This document shows positions 44,801 to 56,825 of a stretch of DNA of 64,000 nucleotides, in pieces. The stretch lies in contig CM051456.1 of assembly GCA_028274465.1 (NCBI GenBank), positions 116,142,880 through 116,206,879 of the forward strand. Direction: 5' to 3'. A model generated the notes under the pieces. That model was not told where the DNA came from. It worked only from the letters and a program-made list of their open reading frames with translations, and ran no database searches. This DNA comes from Plantago ovata. Lineage: Eukaryota; Streptophyta; Magnoliopsida; Lamiales; Plantaginaceae. The stretch's first letter is position 1; every line of letters begins with the position of its first letter. The position numbers and the translations under genes were made by a program.

Positions 44801-47100
44801 CACTAATTCCTCATTTTAGAGGAAATTGCAGGCCGGTTATCCCTGCTAAACTTTCATTCAGTTTAGTTTTTCCTTTTTTTTTTTTAATGTTTTGCGTACA
44901 AAATGAAATTACTCCGATGCTCCTTCTCCACGTTACGTTATAAACTCCGCATCGTTTGTTAACAAAATACTCTCTCCCAGTCCCCTGGGTTTATCATTTT
45001 GAATCTTTGACTATTCTTTTATGATTAATAGTTTTAATTTTATTTTATTTTAAACAGAAAACTCTATCCTACGTCCCTATCCCTACGAGTTACGACTTCT
45101 ACTGTGATACTCTAACACTCTTATTATTCGACCAATTAGTCGTTTCAAATATAAATTGCTTTTAAAATATAATAATAAAATATTTATGTTGTTGAATTTT
45201 ACTTCCGCTATCCTTATAAAAGCTTTACATTTACATTTTCATTTTGTTAACTTCGTTCTTAAAGCTGATGATAAATTAAGTCTTATATGCATCCTTCTAG
45301 AAGAAATGAAACGTAATTTCATACTAAGACTAAACATAATAATATATGACTTTTATGTTATCATTGCCACTCTTTCCTCTGCTTGTCCACCATGCTTCAA
45401 ACACTGCCCCTAATCTTTGGATCATTACTTGTAGATTATCAAATGTTCAATTGTAAACAATTGGGTCCAGTTATTATTATTATTTAAATTTCTTTCGCCT
45501 TTTTCCATACCAAGGTCATTCTAAATACTCCATTTTTTCGTTTGAATTCCTTCAATCAATAATCCAATATGTGGTGTTTGAATTAGGGCATGTTGTTGTG
45601 TGTGTTTTTGGTTCATTTATGTTTATCAAAATCTTGAATTAAAAAGGAAATCGTCTATAACCAAATACCAAGCTAGTCAAGTTATTAGTCTATGATATGA
45701 TACACTATTGTGATAAATCAAATATGTTATGTAGCAAACTTATGATTTCTCATGGCTTATCATATGCAATGATACTCTGCCATTCATTTTAGCATGCATG
45801 CGGAGACAAGAAAAAACATAGGGTAGATTGATGAGTTTGCCCTTAAGGTTTTCCGCCTTAGCAAACGATTGGTGATTCTTATGTGCATATGTGCGCGCAT
45901 CGTAGTGCTTTAATGAGAACTCTCGACCTAGTATTTTCTATCTATCGGTTTCAATGTACAGTTATTTGCAAGTATAAAGTCTGTACTTAGTCTCAATCTA
46001 CGACCAAAATCTACCTCCATGTGGTGTTCTATTAGTTCTTTTACAAAACGAGTCCAATAATATATCACTGATATAGTGGTATTAAAATCACATTTAACCC
46101 TTTCAATACCTCTCCTCTGTTAACAGTTTCAAATTTCAACATCAATTCAATTCACCACTTTTTCGTTTAAGCATTATTCATTATCGGTTCCGTATTATTT
46201 CTTACGACATGTACTAACCGTATATATACACCAATTCAAACACGTATAGTCGGCTCTCACAGGTCGTACCCTTGTTGGATCATTGAATTGAATATGTCAC
46301 AAATTTGGTAAATGTAGTATTGCAATGCTGTTGGAATTGACTGCCAGATAGTATGTAGGTGCAATCCTAGCACATGTAGATGGCAGTGAACTAGTGAAGT
46401 CACTATTGGATCTTCTCCATCAAACATTTTTTAACGGTATAAATTCGCAGATGAATGGTCCCGTGTACAGTAACTCCCTGCAGTGTGCCGTACCATATCA
46501 TGGAGCATAAGCTTGTGTACAAACGAATTAATTAACGCCATACTTTGGCGCGTGGATTGCATGTTCCAATTTAGTTTCTTTCTCCATTAATTAATTAATT
46601 AATCGTGTAACTTGAAAATGTGAAATGATGAGAGAAAGCATGGTACAAAATTACAATTTCCAAGTTTTTTGATGGCCATGAGATCAATCTAGTAGAAACT
46701 TTAATTTGTTCTTTGGAGGGGAAAAGCTTACTTCTAGTACTATACTCTACTTAGCCAGAATGATAAGCCATTATGAATGTTTGAGTTCATCATAAAGGAG
46801 ATATCATTGCTTGCTTTTTGGAGTAACTTGGGAAAGTCTTTTAGCTTACAATTATCATAAAGGAGTGCAATTTACATTTTTAACGTTTACTTCCAAAATG
46901 GTATTTTGGTAGTTTTACTATAAATTGTATTTTTATCCGTTCTGTTTTAAGTTTTTTATTTATTTTATTGACTTTTTTTATTTTCTATTTATTCTCAAAT
47001 TAAATCATATATCATACCAAAATAATACATCATGAATAATACACGTTAAATAGGAACCGAAAAGAAATAAACAAATAGTCTAAAAAATAGATGAGTTAGC
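41862..47100. other. Long gene-poor stretch
   Basis: The left 300 bases are the leader and promoter side of paralog B, with a (GTA)n run at 41959-41973 and GGTTCGG/CGGATC motifs near 42.1-42.25 kb like those of the satellite at 48.6 kb. The rest is AT-rich with scattered microsatellites such as (ATTA)n near 46590. No frame longer than about 85 codons has family features, and no RNA gene was recognised. Confidence 0.55.
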
Positions 47101-47271
47101 CTCTGTTCTTTTCATCTGAAAATTGATTAAGTTCACTTTAGATCAGTTTAGTTCAGTTCAGATCAGTTCAGTTCTGCCTAATAATATTTTGTATTACAAA
47201 TAAGTTCAGTTTAGTTCAGATCAGTTTAGTTCAATTCAGTTCAAACTTTTTCAGACGAATAGAACAGAGCC
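47101..47271. mobile_element. MITE-like foldback element with CTCTGTTCTTTTC termini
   Basis: Left end CCTCTGTTCTTTTCATCTGA and right end TTCAGACGAATAGAACAGAG are inverted copies of each other. The interior is rich in GTTCAG and GATCAG units. It is related to the cluster at 36.7-37.2 kb. Length about 171 bp; no coding capacity. Confidence 0.75.
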
Positions 47272-47586
47272 TTACACGGTATGATATTTTAAGAAATTTA
47301 GTAGAATTATGGATATACACACCGTTAGACATACCCTAAGAATTCATTCAAAATGAAAATTTGTTTTAAAATCAAAATCATTCATTTTTATTTTTTTCTC
47401 AAAAAAACTCAACTCATTCACACTTTATTTTATATTAATCATGATGGATACATTCCCTGTTAGAGTCCGATTTTGCGTTTCTCTCCCTGTTGGTTTAACA
47501 ATTATATCCAGCTCCATTTGTATTGACCAATTTAAAAAGTTTCCCAAATTTTGTCTCTCCAAGCACACCCTTATTCATTTTTCAGA

Positions 47587-47713
47587 TTCTAGTTTCTTTT
47601 CCTTTTTTTTCATGTTTTTTCTTTTCTTTTTTTTTTTTCATGTTTTTTCTTTCTTTTTTTCTTTTCTTTTCTTTTCTTTTTTCTTTTCTTTCTTTTCTTT
47701 CTTTTCTTTCTCC
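47587..47713 (+). repeat. Polypyrimidine (T/C) tract
   Basis: About 125 bases almost entirely T and C, with TTTTC-type units. It generates Phe/Ser-only open frames that are not genes. It directly precedes the palindromic array. Confidence 0.9.
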
Positions 47714-47739
47714 CTTCTTCAACCTTCGGTGTCGGAATT

Positions 47740-48140
47740 TTTCCGGCACCAGAGATACCGAACTCTAATCGGAGTTTACAGCTCCGATCGGAGCTGTAAT
47801 TAAAAAGTTCTTATTGAAGCTGGCCGCTCTGATTGGAGTTGTTCAACTCCGGTCAGAGCTTTAAACATCTCTGATTGGAGTTGTTTAAAGCTCCAATGTT
47901 AGCTCCGATCGGAGTTTGCTCGCTCGGATTGGAGCTAGCCCTGCTTCAAATGGAGTTGTTCAGCTCCAATCGGAGCTAAACATCTCCGATCGGAGTTCGT
48001 CGCTCCTATTAGAGCTAGCCCAGCTCCAAACAGAGCTGTTCAACTCTGATCGGAGCTTTAAACAGTTTCGATTGGAGCTAGCCCACCTCCAAACGGAGTT
48101 GTTAGCTCCAAACAGAGTTGTTAGCTTTGTTTGGAGCTTC
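47740..48140. repeat. Array of near-palindromic AGCTCCGATCGGAGCT units
   Basis: The core AGCTCCGATCGGAGCT and variants (CTCCAATCGGAGCT, CTCTGATCGGAGCT, CTCCAAACGGAGTT) occur about 20 times, separated by short linkers such as TTGTTCA and TAAACA. Longer blocks beginning GAGCTAGCCC recur at about 63-80 bp intervals (about 47934, 48014, 48077). The array is open in one plus frame (47916-48152) as a side effect of the repeats; I do not consider that a gene. Confidence 0.9.
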
Positions 48141-48559
48141 TTTTTTAATTAAAACTGAAAACTTAATTATTAATTCTGTAGGGAATTTTTCGCAATAATA
48201 TTTAAGCTTCTTTCGAAATTTAGATAAGTAATGTGGGTTAATTTTAATAATTTATAGTCAAGTTTGTAAAATAAAAAAAATTAGAATCAAATGTGTAATA
48301 AAGGATAATTGAAGGTGTTTGGGTTTATTTGAAAACGGAAACTTAAATGAGGCAAAATTATCTTTTCCAGGTATTAGTTCGTGAAAAGTCAAGATCTCTG
48401 GGTTAGATGTAATTAAATTGTTCTAATAGGGGGTTTGATGAAAGAAAAATACTAAGAGGGAGATATCTGTAATGGATGAAACTAAGGGGGCCTAAATGTT
48501 AGTTGCCATATATTTTATACATCATAAAAAAAGTTATTTTCTTGGTTATTAACCTACGA

Positions 48560-49120
48560 TACAAGTTGATCGGATCGGATGATTTCGGGTGAGTGAGTTT
48601 GTTTCGGGTGATTTCGGATCGGGGGCGGATTCAGATGTGTTCGGATTTCAGATTTTTATCGGATTTGGTGTGTTATTCGGATTATAAATTTCAAAACATT
48701 TTGAATCGGGTCAATTCGGATCGGGCGAATTTGGATTTAATGTTGATTGCATATTTAAACGCAATATTATTTTTATAATGAAAATTTATGAAATATTACA
48801 ACTTCAAAATCTTAAGTATAAGTTAGTTATATATGAAATATATATTTTAAATGAAAATAAGTATGTATTCCCTATAAATTTAATTTGGATCATTTCGGAT
48901 TGATAGAGTTCGGGTCAAATTTAATTCGGATCGGATGACTTTCAGATTGAATTTACTCGGGAGATTTCAGATTGTTTAATTCGGATAAAAAAGTTTCGTA
49001 TGCTTTCGGATCAGATGAATTCGGAACGGGTTTCAAGTCAAAATTTGAATGTTTGACCTTAAATTTTTAGGTGAGCCTTTGGGTTTTAAATCGGGTCGGT
49101 TTGGATTTTGGATTCGGATG
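48560..49120. repeat. Degenerate ATTTCGGATCGG satellite-like region
   Basis: Words of the type TTCGGATCGG, ATTTCGGGT and TTCGGATT recur dozens of times with irregular spacing. The block is divided by an AT-rich insert at about 48760-48880. No coding content. Confidence 0.8.
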
Positions 49121-52100
49121 ACTTTTGCCAGATCTAGCTACAAGAGAGGCTAATATGTGCGTCCGAGGGATCCGTTAGATATATAGTATGGATTGTTCTT
49201 GTATTTTTGGTTGAGAGGTTGCATTTTGTATTTGTTGAAAAGGTGTGTATATCTTATACTCTTAATAAACTTTAGGTTTTTTGTTTTTTTTTTTTTAACT
49301 TTTCCGTAAATTTGTTGTTCACAAAATGCTATTACCATGAAACAATAACAATGAAGACAAAAACATAAGCCAATCAACTGGCAAAAACATTCAACTAAAC
49401 TTTCATGTCAAATTCATCCTAGTGCATGTACAACACTTTCAATATCTTCCCACTACTCATCAAACGTCATTCACCATTGCCATTTGCCGCATGGAGTCTA
49501 TGTCATGAAAGATAAGTTGCTCTAACTTACAATATTACATTCCATGGAACATCATTTGGTTATGCATGGGCTAATGCCGTGTCTTTTCAAAACTAATAAA
49601 AAAGTGCTAGAAAAACTATCATAAAATCATTAATAACATACATAATTACATATACTAGGAAAAGCCATGATTTAATAATATTAATAATAGGAATGACGAG
49701 GTATACTGTATGTCGTAACACGGGCTATATAGATAAGTTGATTGTGCTGGGTCGGATCAATGTTTCCAATGCTAATTTCATTAAAATATTTAAACACCAC
49801 AATCCAATTAAAATTACAGTAAGAATCAAGAAAAAAAGAACAACAAACCAAATAAATCACATTTTAAATGTAAAAATATATCTCAAGAAACAAGGTTCAG
49901 TTATCTTAAAATTGTAATTTACGTCTGGTCATCTCCTCAAAATTATTATATCATTATGATTATGATTGAATCAATTTCTAAACCTTCAATAATTTCTTTC
50001 CCCTTTTTAGTATGCTTTATCAAATTTCTAGAGAAGAAGTCATCTTCAATTGAACTCTGCATTCTTGTTTTTTAGTGTGATTTTCGTGGCAAAAAATGCA
50101 CGCATAGAGCTTGTTGTAGAAACGAGTAGAGTCTTTTGATCACATTTACATCTCCTAAGTTAGCTAACTAAAGCTGTGTTATTCACCTTAATTTCATTTC
50201 AGTTTTATTAAATTCAGTTCAGTCACATAAGTTAAAAAAAAAATCAGGTGAAACAAATAGAATCTAACTTGGGGCTTTCTATTCTCAGGTCGGTAATACA
50301 TGTCTCCATTAAATAAATGCCACATGACACTGGTACAAACTTATTATTTTAATTATAAATTATTTAATTTTAATAATAAATCTTGAATGTACATTTATAC
50401 CCCTAACTGTTTTATTGAATAAAGTGATTTATAATTTTTATTATATATTTAAAATAATTAAAAATACTCTTATAAAATTAAAATAATTCAATTAAAATTC
50501 ATTTAATCAAAATCAAGATACTTGATTGTCATCAAAATCAAAATCATCCAATTCAATTCTAATCGACAAAGATGTTAACCCTTCTTCCCCAATATCCATT
50601 TCCAAAGTTATCACACTCACCATGGTGAAAGGAGCAAAGATGCACATGTATGATATATATTAGCTATGTTGCGGTCGATCAAAGTTGATTTGAGGCCACA
50701 AAGTCACACAGGCAGCACTCAAAATCAAAAGAGAAGCGCAGGGATTAGAGACTGGTGAAGAGACGTAGCAGAATTCTAACGTCAGTGCACAACAAGATAA
50801 ATCGTTCTTAATCTATCATGTATAAAGAAACTGAATTAGTAATTACAATACACAAATTAAATTCAATGAAAAATACACAGAGACTGGTGAAGAGATGCAC
50901 AAAATTCAGAGCCGGCAGAGAATGTCAACTAGAACGATGAAGATGAAATAGAGGATGTCAGTTGACGAACGATGAAAGTTAGGATTCTTCAGTGTATTCA
51001 GTCGATGATGAAATATAATTCCTTAATTGAATTGAATAATCAAGTGATGATTAATTTTAAAAAATAATTAATTTGTATAATTTATAAGAAGTTTAATTAA
51101 TTAATATGATAATGAGAAATGTTAATAATATAAAATTTTAATTTTCAATTTTTTTAAAAATAATAATATGTACATATAAAAACGGGCATTATAGTCAATT
51201 TATATTTTTGGTGGACTTTTTATAAATTAATTAAAAGATTATTAATACACGTACTAAAAATTACATGTATAATAGATTTGAACAAAAAAGAAGGGATCAG
51301 ATTAAATTAAATGGCACATGTCAACGATCTATTGAAGACCTGTGCTAAGGTCGGTTTGAAGCCGACCTAAGAATAGAAAACCCCAACTAACTTTAATTGT
51401 TTGTTTTACTAGTAGAGATTACGTTTTATTTGTATGGTAAATATATTTATATTAAATTATCAAATATTTTAAATTATCTTGACTTCTTCAATAACATAAT
51501 TTTGTAGAAGTGGTGAAACGTAATTTATTATGAGATAGACGTGTTCAGTAAAACTACAATTCACAAAACCTCTAAAATAATGGTACTTCATTTTATCTTA
51601 ACTAGCTAGATTAGACCGCTTCAGTGGACCAAACTTTGCACTAACCCTAAACAGGATATATAAACAGTGATATATAATTCCAAACCCTAAACAGGATATA
51701 TAAACAGTGATATATAATTCCAACAAAAAGTTGTTACTAGGATTCTTGAAATGGCAAAAATAAACTTGTGACATAAAAGTAAGAAAATAAGTACTCCAGT
51801 AATTTATATTGTAGCAGTACATGAAAGTAAATGGAAATGAAGAAATTGAAGCAATGAATGGGGAACATCCTGGCAGGAAGAAGAGGGCCATTCCCACTGT
51901 ACATGAATTAATTCTCATTCCAATATTTGGTGTCATTGTTTTTCTTGATAGAGATTACACTGGTACATTACATTTAAATTAAAATCTAACACCAACTTGA
52001 GTTGAGTATGTATTATCCAAAGTCCAATACAAAAAGAAAACTCTAGCTAAGAAGGGCCAGGTTTGTCATAAACTCATAATGGTGTGATGAATTGATATAA

Positions 52101-52981
52101 TCTTAGTTGCGTTTTGATCTGCTATAATTAATTTAAAGAGTAATGATACAAGTAAGAAAAGAAAATGGTGAATGAATGAATGAAGACAATTAATCAAAAA
52201 GCAACGGAATCTTCATTAAAAATAGACAGTGATGTATCCATCCACCTTTGATCGATCACACGTACGCGCAAACCTAGAGAGACAAACAGATTGTTGTAAT
52301 TACACTCCATTCGCACACCCTCACCCCACCTTTCCTCACATTTCAATCTACCTAAGAGAGAGAAACTTTTTGCTACTCCCTACTTATGTATATCATCTTC
52401 CTCATTTTTAAGTTTTTTTTCCTTCTTTTCTACTTCATTTTTTTTGTTGCTTTTGTGTACTTCCACAATATTAAAATTGTGAATAAAACAAGATAAAACA
52501 ACTTTGACAAGATGAGTTGAGACTCAATCACACGAGTGATATTACTGTTTTCTTCCACAGAACATAACTAAATAGAACTAAATTAATTTGAATTTATTTA
52601 TATTATAAAATACAACTAATCAATCAAATACTATATCAAATACTATGAATTAAAAGTATTTGAGTTGAGTTGAATAATGGTTGAATAACATGAATTAATG
52701 GGCGTGAATAATGCATATGCAGCCAAGGATAGGAGTATCTTTCAAAAACTACTTGGTAAAGCATAGTGCTAGTAGTAAATGAATGAAATGCTACATGAAA
52801 ATTGATTAGGAATGAACCTATTCTCTACAAGTATGCATAGAAGAAAGAGATAAGAGAGTAATAAGAACAAACAAATGATAGAAATATGTGTCACATGCCA
52901 TGTGACCACCAGCTGTGTACACTCCCCCAATTCAACCCTCCAATTCCAAACACCCCTACCCCCCAAGAACAAATAATTCAA
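49121..52981. other. Gene-poor stretch upstream of BRI1
   Basis: AT-rich DNA. A MITE-like foldback related to the GTTCAG family may lie at about 50170-50265 (TTATTCACCTTAATTTC against AGGTGAAACAAATAG). Other repeats are listed separately. The last 700 bases are the likely BRI1 promoter, with no further element I would defend. Confidence 0.5.
51644..51723. repeat. Perfect 40-bp tandem duplication
   Basis: The unit starting ACCCTAAACAGGATATATAA, with AACAGTGATATATAATTCCA, occurs twice in succession with a period of 40 bp. The two copies are almost identical, indicating a recent event. Confidence 0.93.
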
Positions 52982-52989
52982 TATTTATA
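52982..52989 (+). promoter_or_regulatory. Candidate TATA box of BRI1
   Basis: TATTTATA lies about 265 bp upstream of the BRI1 ATG. The leader that would follow is C/T-rich, with a (CT)n run at 53052-53074, as is common in plant 5' UTRs. Confidence 0.5.
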
Positions 52990-53163
52990 GCCATGTTACC
53001 TTCCTTACTTGAGGCTTTTGACTCCCCTTTCATTCTTTTTCACCACACACCCTTCTCTCTCTCTCTCTCTCTCAAACACAAAACAAACAAACCAATCCAC
53101 TTTCTTCCTCCATTTCCCATTTCTCAGTTCTCTCCCCCCACACACAAGCCCAAACCCTCTCTC

Positions 53164-53208
53164 ATGGAAGAACAGCAACTAGCTCAGCCAATGCTCAAAC
53201 TATCCTAA
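53164..53208 (+). promoter_or_regulatory. Upstream ORF (14 codons) in the BRI1 leader
   Basis: ATG at 53164 opens a short frame ([14 protein letters not shown]) ending at 53208, 44 bases before the BRI1 start. If the transcript starts at the TATA box above, this is the first ATG met by scanning ribosomes. An in-frame ATG at 52993 would extend it to 71 codons if transcription began further upstream. Confidence 0.65.
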
Positions 53209-53252
53209 AAACAAAAAACCCACAACTAAAAATCCAATCTTTTTTTGCAAAG

Positions 53253-56200
53253 ATGAAAGCTGATAACAATCTCTTCCACCACCACCCTCTATACTTAACA
53301 CTACTACCCATCCTAGCCCTGTTCCTAACTTGCTCATCAGGCCAAGAACTCTCCCAGCTCATTTCCTTCAAGAACTCCCTACCCGACCCGACCCAGCTCC
53401 ACACCTGGCAACCCAACAGCCCACCCTGCTCCTTCGCCGGTATCCTCTGCACTGACTCAAAAATCACCTCCATAAACCTCTCAGACTCCAAGCTCAGCAC
53501 AGACCTGCACAAAGTTGCCACTTTCTTGCTAAATATCCAATCTTTAACCACCCTAGTGCTAAAAAACTGCAACGTAACCGGTCCAATCCCTGCCCGGTTC
53601 ACCTGCACCAGTTCACTGGAGACGCTAGATCTAGCTGGAAACGGCCTTACCGGCCCGGTTACCGACATTTCCTACCTCCAGGCCTGCTCAGGGCTCAAAA
53701 GCTTGAATCTTTCCAGCAACATGCTGGACCCTTTTGCGAGCCAGCCCGGTAGAAGCTCCGGGCTGCCGAAACTGGCGGTTCTTGATGTTTCCTACAACAG
53801 GGTTTCTGGTGAGAACGTGGTTTCTTGGCTGTTCTCAAGTGGGTTCTCTGAGTTGCAGCATTTGTCTCTCAAGGGGAATAAAGTTGGAGGTAATTCTGTT
53901 TTCCCAGAGTTAAATTTCAACCACTTGCGTTACTTGGATCTTTCCATGAATAATATCTCAACTGGTTTCCCAAAGATTGGTGACTGTTCCAATTTGGAGC
54001 ATTTGGATTTGTCTACCAATAAATTCTCTGGTATGGTTGGAAACTCACTCTCTGCTTGTGGGAAGTTGAGTTTCCTCAACCTTACAAATAATTTGTTAAC
54101 TGGGATGGTTCCTAAGCTGCCAAGTGGGACTATTGAGTATCTTTATCTTCAGGGGAACCATTTCCAGGGTGATTTCCCTTTGTCTGTGTCTGATTTATGC
54201 ACTAGTCTAGTGGAATTGGATCTGTCTTACAATGACCTGGGAGGGTCTTTGCCTGATAGTCTTGGTTCTTGCTCTGGTTTGGAGGTTTTAGATGTTTCCA
54301 ACAATAGCTTCACTGGTGATTTGCCTGTTGATGTGCTGTTGAACTTGACTAGTTTGAAGACTTTGGTGTTGTCTTTCAATTACTTTGTGGGTGAGTTGCC
54401 TGATTCGTTCTCGAAACTGGTTAATTTGGAGGTTTTGGACTTGAGTTCCAACAACATTTCTGGGTTGATTCCTTCTGGGATATGCCAAGATCCTAGGAAC
54501 AGCTTGAGAGTGTTATCCCTTCAGAATAATGCCTTTTCGGGGCCGATACCGGATACTTTGAGCAATTGTACGCATCTGGAGTCGCTTGATTTGAGTTTTA
54601 ATGATCTAACTGGGACCATTCCGTCGAGCTTGGGGTCGTTGTCGGAGTTGAAGGATGTGATTATGTGGCTGAATGACCTCCATGGTGAGATACCGAAGGA
54701 GTTCATGTACTTGAGCAAGTTGGAGAATCTGATTCTTGATTTCAACAGCTTGTCTGGGTCGATACCTGCTAGTCTTAGCAACTGTTCCAAGTTGAATTGG
54801 ATTTCGTTGTCGAACAACCAGTTGACCGGGGAGATTCCGGCGTCATTAGGCCAGTTATCTAACTTGGCTATCTTGAAGCTCGGGAATAATTCGTTATCAG
54901 GGAATATACCGCCGGAGTTGGGGGATTGCAGCAGTTTACTTTGGTTGGATCTGAACACGAACTCCTTGAACGGGGCAATACCTCCGCCTTTGTTTAAGCA
55001 GTCTGGGAATATAGCCGTGGCGGTGCTGACTGGGAAGCAGTACGGGTACATAAAGAACGATGGGAGCAGCCCGCTGTGCCATGGAGCTGGTAATCTGCTC
55101 GAATTTGGAGGGATTAGACAGGCACAGTTGCACAGGATGTCGACGAGGCACCCGTGTAATGTCACCAGATTCTACCGGGGAATCACTGCGCCGACGTTCA
55201 ATCACAATGGTTCCATGATTTTTCTTGATCTTTCTTATAATAAGTTGGATGGTAACATCCCGAGGGAGCTCGGTTCCATGTTCTACTTGTCCATACTCAA
55301 TATAGCTCACAATGATCTCTCTGGTCCAATCCCTCAGGAGATTGGGGGATTGAAAAATGTTGCAATCCTTGACATGTCGTTCAATCGGCTGAGCGGACCT
55401 ATCCCACCAGCAATGACCGGCCTCACTCTGCTTGGGGAGCTGGATGTATCTAATAACAATCTCTCAGGAACGATTCCTGAATCTGCTCCGTTAGATACGT
55501 TTCCTGATTATCGATTTGTTAATAATTCAGGACTCTGCGGGTACCCTCTGCCAGTTTGCCCGTCCACTTCAGGGGCAGGAAATGTGCGTTCAAAGTCTCA
55601 TCGAAGACAAGCATCACTTGCTGGGAGCGTGGCGATGGGGTTATTGTTTTCCCTGTTCTGTATATTTGGGTTCATTATTGTTCTTGTGGAAACAAAGAAG
55701 AGAAAGAAGAAGAAAGAAGAAGCTCTTGAGGCGTACATGGAGAATCATTCCAACTCTGCAACGGCACATAGTGCGTGGAAGCTAAGTGCTCGTGAGGCTT
55801 TGAGCATAAATCTCTCAACTTTTGAGAAGCCTCTTCGGAACCTCACATTTGCCGATCTACTTGAGGCCACAAATGGTTTTCACAATGATACTCTTATAGG
55901 CTCTGGTGGCTTTGGAGATGTGTACAAAGCGCAATTGAAGGATGGGAATGTTGTGGCGATAAAGAAGTTGATACATGTGAGTGGTCAAGGTGACCGTGAG
56001 TTCACAGCTGAAATGGAAACCATTGGCAAGATTAAGCATCGAAATCTTGTTCCATTGTTGGGATACTGCAAGGTGGGGGAAGAACGGTTGTTGGTTTACG
56101 AGTACATGAAGTATGGAAGTTTAGAGGATGTTCTCCACGACAGAAGGAAAACAGGAATTAAGCTGGACTGGTCTGCTAGACGAAAGATTGCAATTGGCGC

Positions 56201-56825
56201 AGCCCGAGGATTGGCGTTCCTTCACCACAATTGCATTCCCCACATCATTCACCGAGACATGAAGTCGAGCAATGTTTTGCTTGACGAGCATTTGGAGGCG
56301 AGGGTGTCCGATTTTGGTATGGCAAGGCATATGAGTGCAATGGACACACATTTGAGTGTTAGTACGTTAGCCGGAACTCCAGGCTATGTGCCTCCAGAAT
56401 ACTACCAAAGCTTTAGATGCTCGACAAAGGGTGACGTCTATAGCTACGGTGTAGTGTTGCTTGAGCTGCTCACCGGGAGGCAACCTACAGATTCACCCGA
56501 CTTTGGCGATAACAATATAGTCGGGTGGGTGAAGCAACATGCCAGGACGAGGATAACCGATGTTTTCGATCCAGAGATGATAAAAGAGGACCCGAGCCTA
56601 GAGATTGAGCTCTTGCAACATTTGAAAGTCGCGTGTGCTTGCTTGGACGATCGGCCTTTCAAGCGCCCTACGATGATACAAGTCATGGCTATGTTCAAGG
56701 AGATTCAGGCAGGATCAGGGCTGGATTCGGCTTCTTCGATAGCGATCGAAGACAGCGGTTTTAGTGCAGTAGAAGGCATAGAAATGAGCATAAAGGAAGG
56801 GAATGAGCTGAGCAAGCATTTGTGA
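53253..56825 (+). CDS. BRI1: Brassinosteroid receptor kinase BRI1
   Basis: An intronless gene for 1190 aa, close to the usual length (~1196 in Arabidopsis). It sits in the plasma membrane, binds brassinosteroid outside and signals through its cytoplasmic kinase with co-receptors of the SERK/BAK1 type. A signal peptide covers about residues 1-30, followed by the cap ([11 protein letters not shown]) and a long run of leucine-rich repeats. The steroid-binding island at about 593-650 reads [18 protein letters not shown] and [14 protein letters not shown]. The membrane span is at about 786-812. The kinase has [25 protein letters not shown] (~999), [20 protein letters not shown] and [13 protein letters not shown], so all catalytic residues are present. 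The island and kinase sequence favour BRI1 itself over BRL1/BRL3. No frame damage is seen. Confidence 0.97.
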   Translation: MKADNNLFHHHPLYLTLLPILALFLTCSSGQELSQLISFKNSLPDPTQLHTWQPNSPPCSFAGILCTDSKITSINLSDSKLSTDLHKVATFLLNIQSLTTLVLKNCNVTGPIPARFTCTSSLETLDLAGNGLTGPVTDISYLQACSGLKSLNLSSNMLDPFASQPGRSSGLPKLAVLDVSYNRVSGENVVSWLFSSGFSELQHLSLKGNKVGGNSVFPELNFNHLRYLDLSMNNISTGFPKIGDCSNLEHLDLSTNKFSGMVGNSLSACGKLSFLNLTNNLLTGMVPKLPSGTIEYLYLQGNHFQGDFPLSVSDLCTSLVELDLSYNDLGGSLPDSLGSCSGLEVLDVSNNSFTGDLPVDVLLNLTSLKTLVLSFNYFVGELPDSFSKLVNLEVLDLSSNNISGLIPSGICQDPRNSLRVLSLQNNAFSGPIPDTLSNCTHLESLDLSFNDLTGTIPSSLGSLSELKDVIMWLNDLHGEIPKEFMYLSKLENLILDFNSLSGSIPASLSNCSKLNWISLSNNQLTGEIPASLGQLSNLAILKLGNNSLSGNIPPELGDCSSLLWLDLNTNSLNGAIPPPLFKQSGNIAVAVLTGKQYGYIKNDGSSPLCHGAGNLLEFGGIRQAQLHRMSTRHPCNVTRFYRGITAPTFNHNGSMIFLDLSYNKLDGNIPRELGSMFYLSILNIAHNDLSGPIPQEIGGLKNVAILDMSFNRLSGPIPPAMTGLTLLGELDVSNNNLSGTIPESAPLDTFPDYRFVNNSGLCGYPLPVCPSTSGAGNVRSKSHRRQASLAGSVAMGLLFSLFCIFGFIIVLVETKKRKKKKEEALEAYMENHSNSATAHSAWKLSAREALSINLSTFEKPLRNLTFADLLEATNGFHNDTLIGSGGFGDVYKAQLKDGNVVAIKKLIHVSGQGDREFTAEMETIGKIKHRNLVPLLGYCKVGEERLLVYEYMKYGSLEDVLHDRRKTGIKLDWSARRKIAIGAARGLAFLHHNCIPHIIHRDMKSSNVLLDEHLEARVSDFGMARHMSAMDTHLSVSTLAGTPGYVPPEYYQSFRCSTKGDVYSYGVVLLELLTGRQPTDSPDFGDNNIVGWVKQHARTRITDVFDPEMIKEDPSLEIELLQHLKVACACLDDRPFKRPTMIQVMAMFKEIQAGSGLDSASSIAIEDSGFSAVEGIEMSIKEGNELSKHL

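Noticed and set aside
47441..47803. 120-codon frame of almost only Phe and Ser
   Set aside because: Direct consequence of the polypyrimidine tract.
47740..48140. CRISPR-like look of repeats separated by short unique linkers
   Set aside because: Plant nuclear DNA, variable unit and linker lengths, no cas genes; it is a eukaryotic tandem array.
47916..48152. 78-codon frame with ~22-residue repeats (LELAQLQTEL)
   Set aside because: Periodic because of the underlying palindromic array; no sign of selection for protein.
54521..55165. 214-codon minus-strand frame
   Set aside because: Antisense shadow of the BRI1 leucine-rich repeats.
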